In this document: positions 8,581 through 17,037 of the stretch, piece by piece
Position numbering within the stretch: position 1 is the first letter of the stretch
Layout: each line of letters opens with the position of its first letter
Source of the DNA: Candidatus Electrothrix scaldis
GTDB taxonomy: Bacteria > Desulfobacterota > Desulfobulbia > Desulfobulbales > Desulfobulbaceae
Assembly: GCA_033584155.1 (NCBI GenBank)
Contig: CP138355.1
Coordinates: 3,605,826-3,669,825, forward strand
DNA length: 64,000 nt
Direction of reading: 5' to 3'
Position numbers and translations under genes: made by a program
The notes under the pieces: model-generated
Database searches by the model: none
Seen by the model: only the letters and a program-made list of their open reading frames with translations
Told to the model about the DNA's origin: nothing

Positions 8581-8609
8581 TTGACAACACATATACAACA
8601 GGATACAAT
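8581..8609 (+). promoter_or_regulatory. promoter of the Panacea-Fic operon
   Basis: TTGACA (8581-8586) and TACAAT (8604-8609) are separated by exactly 17 bases. The same boxes and spacing survive in front of the decayed copy at 12069-12097, which supports function. Confidence 0.8.
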
Positions 8610-8665
8610 AGTTATATTGAACTAACTGTTTCCCCACAATCCGCGCAACAAACTATTTCTCAATT

Positions 8666-9286
8666 ATGCAACAGGTCAACGCCGCCACACTCGCTGAATT
8701 CATCCTGATTTCTTACCCTGATAAGGGTATCACTCCGATGAAATTGCAGAAACTGGCCTATTATGCAAAGGTATGGTCACTTGTTGCAGGCAGGCCGTGT
8801 ACAGATGCTCTGTTTGAGCGGTGGGAATACGGCCCGGTGAACAGACCTATCTTTTTTTCCTATAAGGAGTTCAGCAAGCAGCCTATTCCAGCCCCTGCAA
8901 ATCCTTCACAGCAGCACATAGCGGATGAAGATGCAGAGCTGTTGAAATTCATCCTTGATCATTATGTGAACCATTCCGCCGTTGCTCTGAGTGCGATGAC
9001 GCATAAAGAAAAACCTTGGAAAGAGACACCACCCGATCAGGTCATTTCCGATCAGGTTATTCAGGATTACTATTCCGCATTCTCCTTTGCAAAAAACTTT
9101 CAGGGGAAATCCTGGAAGGAAGGAACATACTATGTGCTGAAAACCAATTCCTGGTATTCATTCACTATGGATATGAGCGAAGAAGAGGCGGAAACCTATG
9201 CTTCATATCCTTCTTATGAAAACTACTTGGAGCGGCGGAAAAAGTCTGATCTGTCGGTACAACGCTTCATGCAGAAGTTTTTCTGA
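8666..9286 (+). CDS. Panacea (DUF4065) domain antitoxin
   Basis: This 206-aa protein carries the Panacea/SocA-like domain through its first 130 residues. The hallmark stretches are MKLQKLAYYAKVWSLVAGRP, ERWEYGPVNRPIFFSYKEF, and a late LSAMTHKEKPWKE. Panacea proteins are antitoxins that neutralise many different toxin folds, so the toxin must be read from the neighbour, here a Fic protein. The C-terminal 50 residues probably form the toxin-specific part. No clear Shine-Dalgarno site precedes the ATG. It lies at the right end of the integrated element, a usual spot for maintenance modules. Confidence 0.9.
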   Translation: MQQVNAATLAEFILISYPDKGITPMKLQKLAYYAKVWSLVAGRPCTDALFERWEYGPVNRPIFFSYKEFSKQPIPAPANPSQQHIADEDAELLKFILDHYVNHSAVALSAMTHKEKPWKETPPDQVISDQVIQDYYSAFSFAKNFQGKSWKEGTYYVLKTNSWYSFTMDMSEEEAETYASYPSYENYLERRKKSDLSVQRFMQKFF

Positions 9287-9291
9287 TCGTT

Positions 9292-9966
9292 TTGCCCCGC
9301 TCCTTTGACAAGCACGACAGGGAATACCTTGCAGAGCTAATGCAATATTTCCCTGTTACGCTTCCTCTTGCTCTTGATGCGGCGGAAGAACAAATCAAGG
9401 ACTCCTGCAACAACCAGCCAAGCACGGAAGAGTTTGCCGAAGCACTGAAAGCACAGCCGGAAAAGGCTGCCTATTCTTTTTTTCAGAAAATCCCTTCAGA
9501 ACTCCATAAACAACTGTTTGCAGGCATTCTGAACAATGCCGGAGAGTATCGCAAAGCAACTGATCCAAACAACGGAGAAGTCTTTTTCGGCCCGTCAACA
9601 AATCAGTTTGCCGGAGCCGATCCGGCCATGATCGACAGCATGTTGCGGAACAATATTTCTTCACTCAAGCTGTCCCCTCCTGATCCGGTGGATGTTGCCG
9701 CCAAATTCTACCAGCGGTTCGTTTATATCCACCCGTTCAACGACGGAAACGGACGGATAGCCCGATTCATTGTTGAGGTCTACCTGATCTATCATCAGTA
9801 CCGGATTGACTTTGAGCAGCTGAGAAAAACAACACGGTGGCTGAAGCAGTTGAACTATTGCCACCGAAAAACCAATAAGCCGCTGGCCTACCCTCATAGC
9901 TTGAAATGGTGGGTACATCACTTCAGAAAGTTCGTTGTCCATGAAAGTGAACTGAATAATTTCTGA
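9292..9966 (+). CDS. Fic-domain toxin (AMP/NMP transferase type)
   Basis: The 224-aa protein has an intact catalytic Fic motif HPFNDGNGRIAR starting at residue 147, the signature of enzymes that transfer AMP or another nucleotide to a target protein side chain. The upstream beta-hairpin region (GPSTNQFAGADP) is also typical. The frame opens with TTG at 9292, five bases after the Panacea stop, with no obvious ribosome site, so coupled translation is likely and the exact start is uncertain. Pairing with a Panacea antitoxin implies it is toxic when free. A degraded copy lies at 12.55-12.78 kb. Confidence 0.9.
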   Translation: MPRSFDKHDREYLAELMQYFPVTLPLALDAAEEQIKDSCNNQPSTEEFAEALKAQPEKAAYSFFQKIPSELHKQLFAGILNNAGEYRKATDPNNGEVFFGPSTNQFAGADPAMIDSMLRNNISSLKLSPPDPVDVAAKFYQRFVYIHPFNDGNGRIARFIVEVYLIYHQYRIDFEQLRKTTRWLKQLNYCHRKTNKPLAYPHSLKWWVHHFRKFVVHESELNNF

Positions 9967-10014
9967 GTGAATGGATGAAGTCTTTTCATGATGAGGAGTT
10001 ACACATTCTGATCC

Positions 10015-10045
10015 TGTGTAATAGCGTGTGTAATTCCTGTGTAAT
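10015..10045 (+). repeat. three direct TGTGTAAT repeats beside the attachment site
   Basis: TGTGTAAT occurs at 10015-10022, 10027-10034 and 10038-10045. Short direct repeats 130-160 bp inside an att site are typical of arm-type integrase-binding sites. The function here is inferred from position. Confidence 0.5.
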
Positions 10046-10175
10046 CGTGCCAAGAAAAACAGGGAATTTTCCAGAAAACGCCAGCATTTGACAGTATGGC
10101 GAAACCTAAAAATTCCCTGCAATATCAAAGAATTCAGAACAAAAGAGAAGTTCACGGAAAACACGACTGATTTAC

Positions 10176-10230
10176 TTAAAATCCCTCGGTTCTTGTAACT
10201 GTGCGAGTTCGATTCTCGCTCCGGGCACCA
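10176..10230 (+). other. attR: 3' half of tRNA-Leu(UAA) at the element boundary
   Basis: The sequence resumes a tRNA-Leu from the anticodon loop (TTAAAATCCC), through a variable arm, the T arm (GAGTTCGATTCTC) and the acceptor strand, to an encoded CCA. It follows E. coli tRNA-Leu(UAA) closely from the same point. No matching 5' half (expected GCCCGG start and D arm) exists upstream, so this is a displaced end and not a functional tRNA. The crossover lies at or just before 10176, making bases 1-10175 the right part of an element that entered this tRNA gene. Confidence 0.85.
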
Positions 10231-10238
10231 GAAATTTC

Positions 10239-10271
10239 AAGGGGTTACGGCTTTTCAGCTGTAACCCCTTT
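10239..10271 (+). terminator. native terminator of the tRNA-Leu gene
   Basis: AAGGGGTTAC (10239-10248) pairs with GTAACCCCTT (10261-10270) and is followed by a T-rich tail. It sits eight bases after CCA, so the displaced tRNA end still carries its original terminator, showing that the chromosome resumes here. Confidence 0.85.
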
Positions 10272-10526
10272 TCTTTGCATACCCCTCTGTGCGTACTTTC
10301 AGTGTAACTCTGCCAGGAAAACTCCTTCTCTTTTCTCTTCTGTCAGACTGCTGTGCTGTATCTTTTTTCGAGTACGTCCATTGCAGATTGAATATGTTTT
10401 CCGTTTTGCTGGCTGTTTCGTACCACCATCTGGTTGATATTCTCTTGTACCTCCTATCATTATCCTATACAATCCTAGATAATAACAAGTATCGAAAAGG
10501 AGATAATATAACAATGGAGGAAAAAT

Positions 10527-11951
10527 ATGAGTGACTACGATAAATCAACAGCTTCATCTAAAAAAAAACACCTGTTCGAAATAATACCGCTTATTTTCTC
10601 AATGGTTGCACTCATAGGATGTGCTGCACAAACCGATCTCCAAGAGGAGGATATCCGCCCTCTTCCTTTCTCTATTCCTTGGGTTCTTGTCGGAGAGGGA
10701 GCCGGGGACCATCATCGTCATATTAACGGCATCCGACAAGCCTTAATCGACTCACCAGACCAACCGGTTCGAGTTCTCGTCCTACATGGAATGATTACTG
10801 ATGAGGCGGGATATAGCGTGAATATGCAGAAACGTATTGGCGAAAGGCTAGGGATTGAACTAGCAAACGAACCAGAAACTATTGACATTAAAAGAGGTTA
10901 TGATTTTACAACCTATCTTGGCCCTGCCCCGTTTGGAAAGGAACCTGAATATTCGGAGTTAAAAAAATACGTTTGGGTTGATGATCAAAAACCGGATACC
11001 CCCAGATTGATATATTACGAAGTGCTATGGGCTTCTTTTCGGAACCAAGTTAAAAATGAGTTCCTTGCCTGTTTTGAGTCACGTTCAGTTGATCAAAATG
11101 ATTGTACAGCAGTTAAAGGAAAACGAAATACTGATTCTCGCACTTTGGTTAACGGATTATTAAAAGATAATATCATGATTAATGGCTTTGCTGATCCGAT
11201 TATACTGCTCGGCCCTTTAGGTGATATCATAAAAGATGACATTATGCTGGCGAACTGCATAGTTGCTCGTGATATTCTTGATCAAAAGGAAGAAAGCTTT
11301 AAACGGTACGAAAAAGAACGATGCAATCTGTCATCGTACGTTACCGACGAGGAAACGTATCAAAACACGGCCAGTATTTTACTTGAAACGCCCTTTGTTG
11401 CTATAACCGAAAGCTTGGGCAGTTTTCTGTATTTGGATACAGAACAAAGATTTTCACAAGCAGCAGCAATGGAGGATAAATTGCGGAAAGAAAATGGAAG
11501 AAAACTGAGCAATGAAGAATTACAGGACTCTCAACTCTTTAACCTGTTAGACCAACGTACTGTGTACATGATGGCAAATCAAATTCCGCTCCTTCTGCTT
11601 GCTCGTTACACAGCTGAAGATTGCTACCCCGATAATAATGAAGGCAAAGGCGAGTGTCCGAACAGGTTGCTTCGAAACCGGGCAGAACCTCTCCATCCGA
11701 TCACGGCACGTTCAACGTATGTCGCCTTTAATGATGCTAACGATCTCTTGGGGTTTGATATAACACCTAACCTTCAGTACACAGGTAGCTTTGGGAAAGT
11801 AATCAATATTTCGGTACGAAATCCAGGCTTCTCAATACCATTTCTTTTCAAATCCCCTAGTGCTGCCCATAAAAATCATGCTGACAATCCAGCGGTTATC
11901 AAAGCAGTCGTAGAGGGTATTGAAATTCCGAAAAAACAGCTAACTGATTAA
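10527..11951 (+). CDS. putative lipoprotein with alpha/beta-hydrolase-like features
   Basis: A 474-aa protein whose N-terminal hydrophobic helix ends in a lipobox (LIGC, Cys near residue 32), so it is probably lipid-anchored in the envelope. After the signal, VRVLVLHGMITDEAGYS resembles the beta-strand/oxyanion start of an alpha/beta hydrolase. AITESLGSFL near residue 295 could be a degenerate nucleophile elbow (GxSxG with the first Gly replaced by Thr). I cannot name a family or substrate. GGAGG seven bases before the ATG supports the start. It stands alone between the attR site and a decayed toxin-antitoxin copy, so it may be accessory DNA. Confidence 0.65.
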   Translation: MSDYDKSTASSKKKHLFEIIPLIFSMVALIGCAAQTDLQEEDIRPLPFSIPWVLVGEGAGDHHRHINGIRQALIDSPDQPVRVLVLHGMITDEAGYSVNMQKRIGERLGIELANEPETIDIKRGYDFTTYLGPAPFGKEPEYSELKKYVWVDDQKPDTPRLIYYEVLWASFRNQVKNEFLACFESRSVDQNDCTAVKGKRNTDSRTLVNGLLKDNIMINGFADPIILLGPLGDIIKDDIMLANCIVARDILDQKEESFKRYEKERCNLSSYVTDEETYQNTASILLETPFVAITESLGSFLYLDTEQRFSQAAAMEDKLRKENGRKLSNEELQDSQLFNLLDQRTVYMMANQIPLLLLARYTAEDCYPDNNEGKGECPNRLLRNRAEPLHPITARSTYVAFNDANDLLGFDITPNLQYTGSFGKVINISVRNPGFSIPFLFKSPSAAHKNHADNPAVIKAVVEGIEIPKKQLTD

Positions 11952-12068
11952 ACAGAATCTCAAGCATATGATAAGTTGGCAGCCGTTCAACGTACTTCTG
12001 CCAACTCATCAGCAATCTTTTTCTCTTGTTTCGGTGGCAAGCTCCGACAAATGGAGAATGCTTAACAA

Positions 12069-12097
12069 TTGACAACCTATATCCAGCAGGATACAAT
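12069..12097 (+). promoter_or_regulatory. relict promoter of the decayed Panacea-Fic copy
   Basis: TTGACA (12069-12074), a 17-base spacer and TACAAT (12092-12097) match the promoter at 8581-8609 box for box. Confidence 0.7.
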
Positions 12098-12153
12098 AAT
12101 CGTGCTGAAACAACTGTATCCCTGCAATCCTGAGCAACGAGCTATTTCCCATT

Positions 12154-12548
12154 ATGCAACCGGTCAACGCCAACACACTTGCTGAATTCATCCTGACTTC
12201 TTATCCTGGCAAGAATATCATACCGATAAAATTACAGAAACTCGCCTATTTATTATGCAAAGACATGGTCACTTGTTGCAGGCAGGCCGTGTACAGATAC
12301 CCTGTTTGAACGGTGGGACTACGGCCCGGTGAACAGACCTATCTTTTTTTCCTATAGGGAGTTCAGCAAGCAGCCTATTCCGGCCCCAAACCCTTCACAG
12401 CAGCACATCGCGGAGAAGATGCAGAGCTGTTGCAATTCATCCTTGATCATTATGTGAACCATTCCTCCGTTGCTCTGAGTGCGATGACGCATAAAGAAAA
12501 ACCTTGGAAAGAGACACCACCCGATCAGGTCATTTCCGATCAGGTTGA
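12154..12548 (+). pseudogene. decayed Panacea (DUF4065) antitoxin gene
   Basis: The DNA is clearly homologous to 8666-9060, starting ATGCAACCGGTCAACGC. A small insertion at the CTCGCCTATTTATTATGC position shifts the frame where the intact gene encodes KLAYYAK, and further one- or two-base losses follow. At about 12548 the copy jumps directly into Fic sequence, so the antitoxin C-terminus has been deleted. It cannot make a functional protein. Confidence 0.88.
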
Positions 12549-12780
12549 CCCGTCCTGAACAATGCCGGAGAGTACCGCAAAGCAACTGATCCAAACAACG
12601 GAGAAGTCTTTTTCGGCCCGTCAACAAATCAATTTGCCGGAGCCGATCCGGCCATGATCGACAGCATGTTGCGGAAAAATATTTCCTCACTCAAGCTGTC
12701 CCCTCCTGATCCGGTGGATGTTGCCGCCAAATTCTACCAGCGGTTCGTTATATCCATCCCTTTAACAACGGAAATGGACG
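12549..12780 (+). pseudogene. decayed Fic toxin gene fragment
   Basis: The fragment matches 9528-9758 of the intact Fic gene. Its 5' part is lost in the same deletion that removed the antitoxin end. A single T is missing before the active-site region (CGGTTCGTTATATCC), shifting the frame, and the motif HPFNDGNG would read HPFNNGNG. Homology stops at about 12780, where unrelated AT-rich DNA begins. The toxin half is thus triply inactivated. Confidence 0.87.
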
Positions 12781-13154
12781 CAACTAAAAGGCAGAGCACT
12801 CAAGAACTGCTATAAAGCGATTACGGAGCTACTTACAATTACGTCATATTTTAAAAAAACATTTTCTTGTTTTGTTTGGTTCTTCCCAATTGCAGCACAA
12901 TATACAAATGATAATAACTATCCAACGCGGGCTTTGCCCGCAACCCAATTTGCGCATGAGATTGAGCCGTTCTTTATACAAAATGAAAGTAGCGAATAAC
13001 TTTCAAAATACAGGGGATAACTATGGACAATCTAAATATTATATTGCATATTCGACGTCTATAATATATATTTATACATTTTATAATATAATCACACAAC
13101 CAATACAAAACATATGGTTTATTAACCATATTTATTTCTTTACAGGAGTACATT
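12781..13154. other. AT-rich leader region of the MucR-type gene
   Basis: No gene is seen. A GCGGGC hairpin lies near 12926-12940. The last 130 bases are very AT-rich with TATAAT-like boxes (for example CTATAAT near 13060), suitable as promoter DNA for the downstream regulator. Confidence 0.45.
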
Positions 13155-13589
13155 ATGAGCAAGTCACTCGTAGAAATGACCGCCGACATTATCCAATCGC
13201 AGATAAGCGGCTCCAACATGAGCACTGATGAAATCAAGTCAGCCCTCACCGACACGTATCAGGCTTTAAAAGAATTACAGGAAGCCGAACAAGCTGGTGT
13301 GGATATTGAAGAAAAAGAAGAAAAACCAGCAATGGACCCAAAAAGATCCATTCAAAAAAACAAAATTGTCTGCCTGGAATGTGGCCAATCTTTTAAGATG
13401 CTCACCAAGCATTTGAAGTCACATGATATGACCTCAAAAGAATATCGACAAAAATACGGTTTCAGCAGCACACAGTCTCTTTGCGCCAAAGCCCTTTCAG
13501 AAGAGCGTTCTCAGGCAAGCAAAGAACGGGGGATCCATCCGAACCTGCGCAAAACCTTTGGAAACCGCGGCAAGAAAGCAAAGAAGTAA
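13155..13589 (+). CDS. MucR/Ros-family zinc-finger transcriptional regulator
   Basis: This 144-aa protein matches the MucR family along its length. The N-terminal helical part (AADIIQSQ-like ADIIQSQISGSNMS) mediates oligomerisation. A prokaryotic C2H2 zinc finger (CLECGQSFKMLTKHLKSH) is followed by the family motif HDMTSKEYRQKYGFS. MucR proteins are global, H-NS-like regulators that bind AT-rich DNA. The C-terminus is Lys/Arg-rich. AGGAG precedes the ATG at close range. The very AT-rich upstream region would suit autoregulation. murI follows after 11 bases. Confidence 0.9.
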   Translation: MSKSLVEMTADIIQSQISGSNMSTDEIKSALTDTYQALKELQEAEQAGVDIEEKEEKPAMDPKRSIQKNKIVCLECGQSFKMLTKHLKSHDMTSKEYRQKYGFSSTQSLCAKALSEERSQASKERGIHPNLRKTFGNRGKKAKK

Positions 13590-13600
13590 AATCGTTTTCC

Positions 13601-14413
13601 ATGATCGGTATTTTTGATTCTGGTGTTGGCGGGATGACCGTTGCCAGAACTATAGAGCAGGTATGTCCACAATATCCCCTCCTGTACTTCGGCGATGTTG
13701 CTCATACCCCCTACGGCTCCAAGAGTTCTGAAACAATAATAGGCTACTCCCGCCGCAACACTGATTTTCTCCTCAGCCGAGGAGCGCAAGTAATTGTCGT
13801 TGCCTGCAACTCAGCCGCTTCCACCTCGGTTGATATTCTCCGCCAGGAATACACTGTTCCTATTATAGATGTCATTACAGCAACGACCAGCAAGGCTGCT
13901 ACAGGGAGCGCTAATAAACGCATCGGCATTATCGGCACTCGGGCGACCGTCCAGTCAGGGATTTACGAGAAACAGGTCAAACGGATCAACCCAGATTGCA
14001 AAATATACGCCCAAGCCTGCCCACTGCTGGTTCCGCTTATTGAGGAGGGCTGGCTCAATAAGCGGGAAACCAAGATGATCATCAGGCGTTATCTTCAGCC
14101 TCTTCGGCAACGTCAGATTGACACCTTAATTTTGGGCTGCACCCACTACCCCCTCCTTTCCCATCTTATTCAGCCAAAAATAGGGAAAAAGGTCCAGCTT
14201 ATTAATTCATCAATTGAAACAGCCTGGCACTTAAAATCTTTTCTTGACAATTCGCCTGAAATAACCTCAAATATCAAGAAAAATTTTACGGACAAGCAAG
14301 CTCATTGTCCTGAGAAAAATCGTTTTTTTGTATCTGACTCCACCCCGCCCTTACAGAAACTGGCCGACGGAATCTTTGGTCGAAAAATAAACTTGATCAC
14401 AACTCATGCTTAA
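13601..14413 (+). CDS. murI: glutamate racemase
   Basis: The 270-aa enzyme converts L-glutamate to D-glutamate for peptidoglycan in the cytoplasm. It shows FDSGVGGMTV at the N-terminus, the first catalytic cysteine in VVACNSAAST, and the second in LGCTHYPLL. The length is normal for the family. The reading frame extends upstream inside mucR, but the conserved N-terminus fixes the start at ATG 13601. The 3' end overlaps the next gene by eight bases, so murI and the LolA-like gene are probably co-transcribed. Confidence 0.95.
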   Translation: MIGIFDSGVGGMTVARTIEQVCPQYPLLYFGDVAHTPYGSKSSETIIGYSRRNTDFLLSRGAQVIVVACNSAASTSVDILRQEYTVPIIDVITATTSKAATGSANKRIGIIGTRATVQSGIYEKQVKRINPDCKIYAQACPLLVPLIEEGWLNKRETKMIIRRYLQPLRQRQIDTLILGCTHYPLLSHLIQPKIGKKVQLINSSIETAWHLKSFLDNSPEITSNIKKNFTDKQAHCPEKNRFFVSDSTPPLQKLADGIFGRKINLITTHA

Positions 14414-15110
14414 GCAAATTACCTCCCGAATTATTCTTGTATTCAGTAGCCTTCTTCTCCTTTGTGTTTTTTCAGTACAATCCCAAGGGGCAAGTGTTCC
14501 GCTTCATGAACTGGAGAAAATCCAGCAGTTTTATCGTGAACTCAACAGTCTCAGCTTTGATTTTAAGCAGATTACAAACAGTAATGGGCGGACCAGAGAA
14601 GGAGCAGGCAAAAGTGTATTCTACCGTCCTTCCCCGACAACTGCCGGAATTATGCGTTGGGACTATACACAGCCTGGTCAACAAATTATCGTAAATGACG
14701 GCAAAGAGCTTTCTATCTACACAGCAAAAGATAAGCAGCTCCTTATTATGTCTGCGAAAAAACTCCAATCAGACATAACCTATTCTTTTTTTATTGGAAA
14801 ACGTAACTTTAAAGAGGATTTCACCCTCTTACCGGCAGACAGCCGCTACGCTGCCTACAACAACGTACAAACCGATATTGCCGTACAGCTGGTTCCCAAA
14901 CAGCCCCACGGGCAAATTAAATCTCTCCACTTTTGGTTTGACAAGGATTCAAAAATCAAGCGGATTATTATGGAAGATCACTTTGATACAACAACTGAAT
15001 TACTCTTCAGCAATATTCAGTTCAACACCTTACCGGCAGATTCACCTCAGACGGTCGCTCAACTCATTCGGCTGAACATTCCTTCTGACACGGAAATTAT
15101 CAGGCAATAA
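14406..15110 (+). CDS. lolA: LolA-like outer-membrane lipoprotein carrier
   Basis: A 234-aa periplasmic protein. It has a cleavable signal peptide (about 28 residues, ending VQSQGA). The following LolA-type fold shows the family pattern LNSLSFDFKQITNSNGRTREGAGKS-type N-terminal strand, an MRWDYTQP segment, and a KIKRIIMEDHFDTTTELLFSNIQFN-like C-terminal region. LolA shuttles lipoproteins from the inner to the outer membrane. Deltaproteobacterial LolA homologues are divergent, so a related COG2834 carrier is possible. It overlaps murI. Confidence 0.8.
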   Translation: MLKQITSRIILVFSSLLLLCVFSVQSQGASVPLHELEKIQQFYRELNSLSFDFKQITNSNGRTREGAGKSVFYRPSPTTAGIMRWDYTQPGQQIIVNDGKELSIYTAKDKQLLIMSAKKLQSDITYSFFIGKRNFKEDFTLLPADSRYAAYNNVQTDIAVQLVPKQPHGQIKSLHFWFDKDSKIKRIIMEDHFDTTTELLFSNIQFNTLPADSPQTVAQLIRLNIPSDTEIIRQ

Positions 15111-15204
15111 AAGATACAAACCAGAATGTTGCACCCGACCTTCTTTTTTTATTTAAGAAGATCTCGGACCTACCCTCTACCCAATAAACGAATCATCAAA
15201 AGAC

Positions 15205-16374
15205 ATGAGTGAAGAACAATTTGCAGACCTCTTTCAGGATAAAACCGGTACCACAAGAATTCAGCCGGGAGACAAGATAGATGCCACCATTGCTGACATC
15301 AACGGCGAAAATATCTTTTTGGATCTGGGCGGAAAAAGCGAAGGGATTCTCGGCGCAGCGGAACTGCGCGACGAACAGAATGAATTAACCGTCACAATTG
15401 GTGATACGATTTCAGTCTTCTTGCTCAGCAACCGGGGGGGAGAACAGGTCTTCACAACAAAAATTGGCACCGGGCAGGTGGGACTGGAAGAGCTGGAGCA
15501 GGCTTTCCATAATAATATTCCTGTGCAGGGAAAAGTGACAGCGGAAATCAAAGGCGGTTTTCAAATCACGATTGCAGGTCAGCGGGGCTTCTGTCCTTAC
15601 TCACAGATAGGCTTACGCCGGGTTGAAAACGCAGAGGAATATTTAGAGCAGAACCTGACCTTCAAGGTCATTGAATTCGGCAATAGAGGCCGCAATATCA
15701 TTCTTTCCGCCCGAGCCGTGCAGGAAGAGGAGCGTGAGCACCTTCGTGAGCAACTTCAAGCAAGCCTCAGTGAAGGTGATAAAGTGGAAGGCACGGTCAG
15801 TTCTCTACAAAAATTCGGGGCCTTTGTTGACCTTGGCGGAGTGGACGGCCTGATCCCCATCTCTGAACTAGCCTGGGGACAAACAGATAAGGTCGAGGAC
15901 GTACTGAGCTTAGGACAGCGAGTAGAGGTCATTATCAAAAAACTTGACTGGGCCAAAGATCGTATTTCTCTCAGCCTGAAAGACACCTTGGGGAATCCCT
16001 GGGACAAGGTGGAAGAAAAATATACACCAGCGAGCATCCACAGCGGCATGGTTTCCCGGCTGGCACAGTTTGGGGCCTTTGTGACCCTGGAACCAGGAAT
16101 CGATGGTCTGCTCCATATCTCCAAGCTTGGTTCTGGTCGCCGGATCAATCATCCCCGTGAAGTCCTGGAAGCAGGACAGGAAGTCACGGTTAAGATCGAC
16201 AGCGTTGACTTAGAAAAAAAACGCATATCTCTCGTCCCTGAAGATTACACAGCCAAAGCGGAAGAAGAAAAGGCAGCAAAAAAAGCTTACGCCCCGACCA
16301 AAGAAAGTACACCGCAATCTATGGGCACATTGGGTGACCTGCTTCAGGCGCAGATGAAGCAGAAAAAAAAATAA
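15205..16374 (+). CDS. S1 RNA-binding-domain protein (ribosomal protein S1-like)
   Basis: The 389-aa protein contains four consecutive S1 (OB-fold) domains, the last two clearest: GDKVEGTVSSLQKFGAFVDL with GLIPISEL, and HSGMVSRLAQFGAFVTL with GLLHISKL. The first two, around residues 18-90 and 105-170, are more divergent. It is shorter than the six-domain ribosomal S1 and ends in a Lys/Glu-rich tail. Such proteins bind mRNA or act as translation accessory factors. It is followed by a stem-loop at 16396-16429. Whether it is the organism's main S1 cannot be told from this window. Confidence 0.85.
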   Translation: MSEEQFADLFQDKTGTTRIQPGDKIDATIADINGENIFLDLGGKSEGILGAAELRDEQNELTVTIGDTISVFLLSNRGGEQVFTTKIGTGQVGLEELEQAFHNNIPVQGKVTAEIKGGFQITIAGQRGFCPYSQIGLRRVENAEEYLEQNLTFKVIEFGNRGRNIILSARAVQEEEREHLREQLQASLSEGDKVEGTVSSLQKFGAFVDLGGVDGLIPISELAWGQTDKVEDVLSLGQRVEVIIKKLDWAKDRISLSLKDTLGNPWDKVEEKYTPASIHSGMVSRLAQFGAFVTLEPGIDGLLHISKLGSGRRINHPREVLEAGQEVTVKIDSVDLEKKRISLVPEDYTAKAEEEKAAKKAYAPTKESTPQSMGTLGDLLQAQMKQKKK

Positions 16375-16395
16375 ATTCGATTTGCTTGGTAGCTC

Positions 16396-16429
16396 AAGGG
16401 TGATTGTCTCAATCTACTCAATCACCCTT
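16396..16429. terminator. stem-loop after the S1-domain gene
   Basis: AAGGGTGATTG (16396-16406) pairs perfectly with CAATCACCCTT (16419-16429). There is no T run, so termination may be weak. Confidence 0.6.
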
Positions 16430-16482
16430 ACCTACCTATCAAAGGCGTACAACGCGCGCCCATCATTTTACATCATCCCGTC

Positions 16483-17037
16483 ATGAAGGCTCAAAACATA
16501 CCGCTTTCAGTACGTATTTCCCTAACCACCGCCTACCTCCTCTGCATTTACTGCACCCTTGGTATTGCCCGCCCGATTGCCGAATATCTCCGCTCCACAG
16601 GGATACTTTTTCCAACGGTTATTGCCCTCTTCACTCTTTGTCTGCCGTTCGCCCTGTTCTGGCGTTACAAAACAATCACCAGGACTCGTTTTCTCATGCG
16701 TATCCTACTGATTCTCTGCCTCCTCTGCGCAGCCTTTCTTACCGCAGCCTTACCAGAAGAACGCCTTCATTTTCTCACCTACGGGTTCGCAGGCTGGCTG
16801 ATTTGCTGGAGCCTGGAGGCGACGTCTTTTTTCTCAACCCCATCACAAAAGAACAAAATCCTCATCTGGCTTGTCCCTTGTTTGCTGGTTTGGCTGGCAG
16901 GAGGAACCGACGAACTCATCCAATGGTGGCTCCCCAATCGAGTCTTTGATGTCCGGGACATTATTTTCAACGCAACAGCCGGGATAACGGGGATTGCTCT
17001 TTTTGCCACAGGGGGAAGAACAGTGCTCACCCGCTGA
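16483..17037 (+). CDS. VanZ-family membrane protein
   Basis: A 184-aa membrane protein with about five hydrophobic helices. The conserved C-terminal VanZ signature is present: GGTDELIQWWLPNRVFDVRD followed by NATAG. VanZ-like proteins are inner-membrane proteins linked in some species to glycopeptide resistance or envelope stress, and their biochemical role is not settled. It stands alone between an S1 gene and a broken CZB gene and has no van cluster around it, so a resistance role should not be assumed. Confidence 0.85.
   Translation: MKAQNIPLSVRISLTTAYLLCIYCTLGIARPIAEYLRSTGILFPTVIALFTLCLPFALFWRYKTITRTRFLMRILLILCLLCAAFLTAALPEERLHFLTYGFAGWLICWSLEATSFFSTPSQKNKILIWLVPCLLVWLAGGTDELIQWWLPNRVFDVRDIIFNATAGITGIALFATGGRTVLTR

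Noticed and set aside
10176-10230. Functional tRNA-Leu gene
   Set aside because: Only the anticodon-loop-to-CCA part is present; no acceptor 5' strand or D arm lies upstream.
16483-17037. Glycopeptide resistance gene
   Set aside because: VanZ-family similarity alone, without other van genes, does not support a resistance call.
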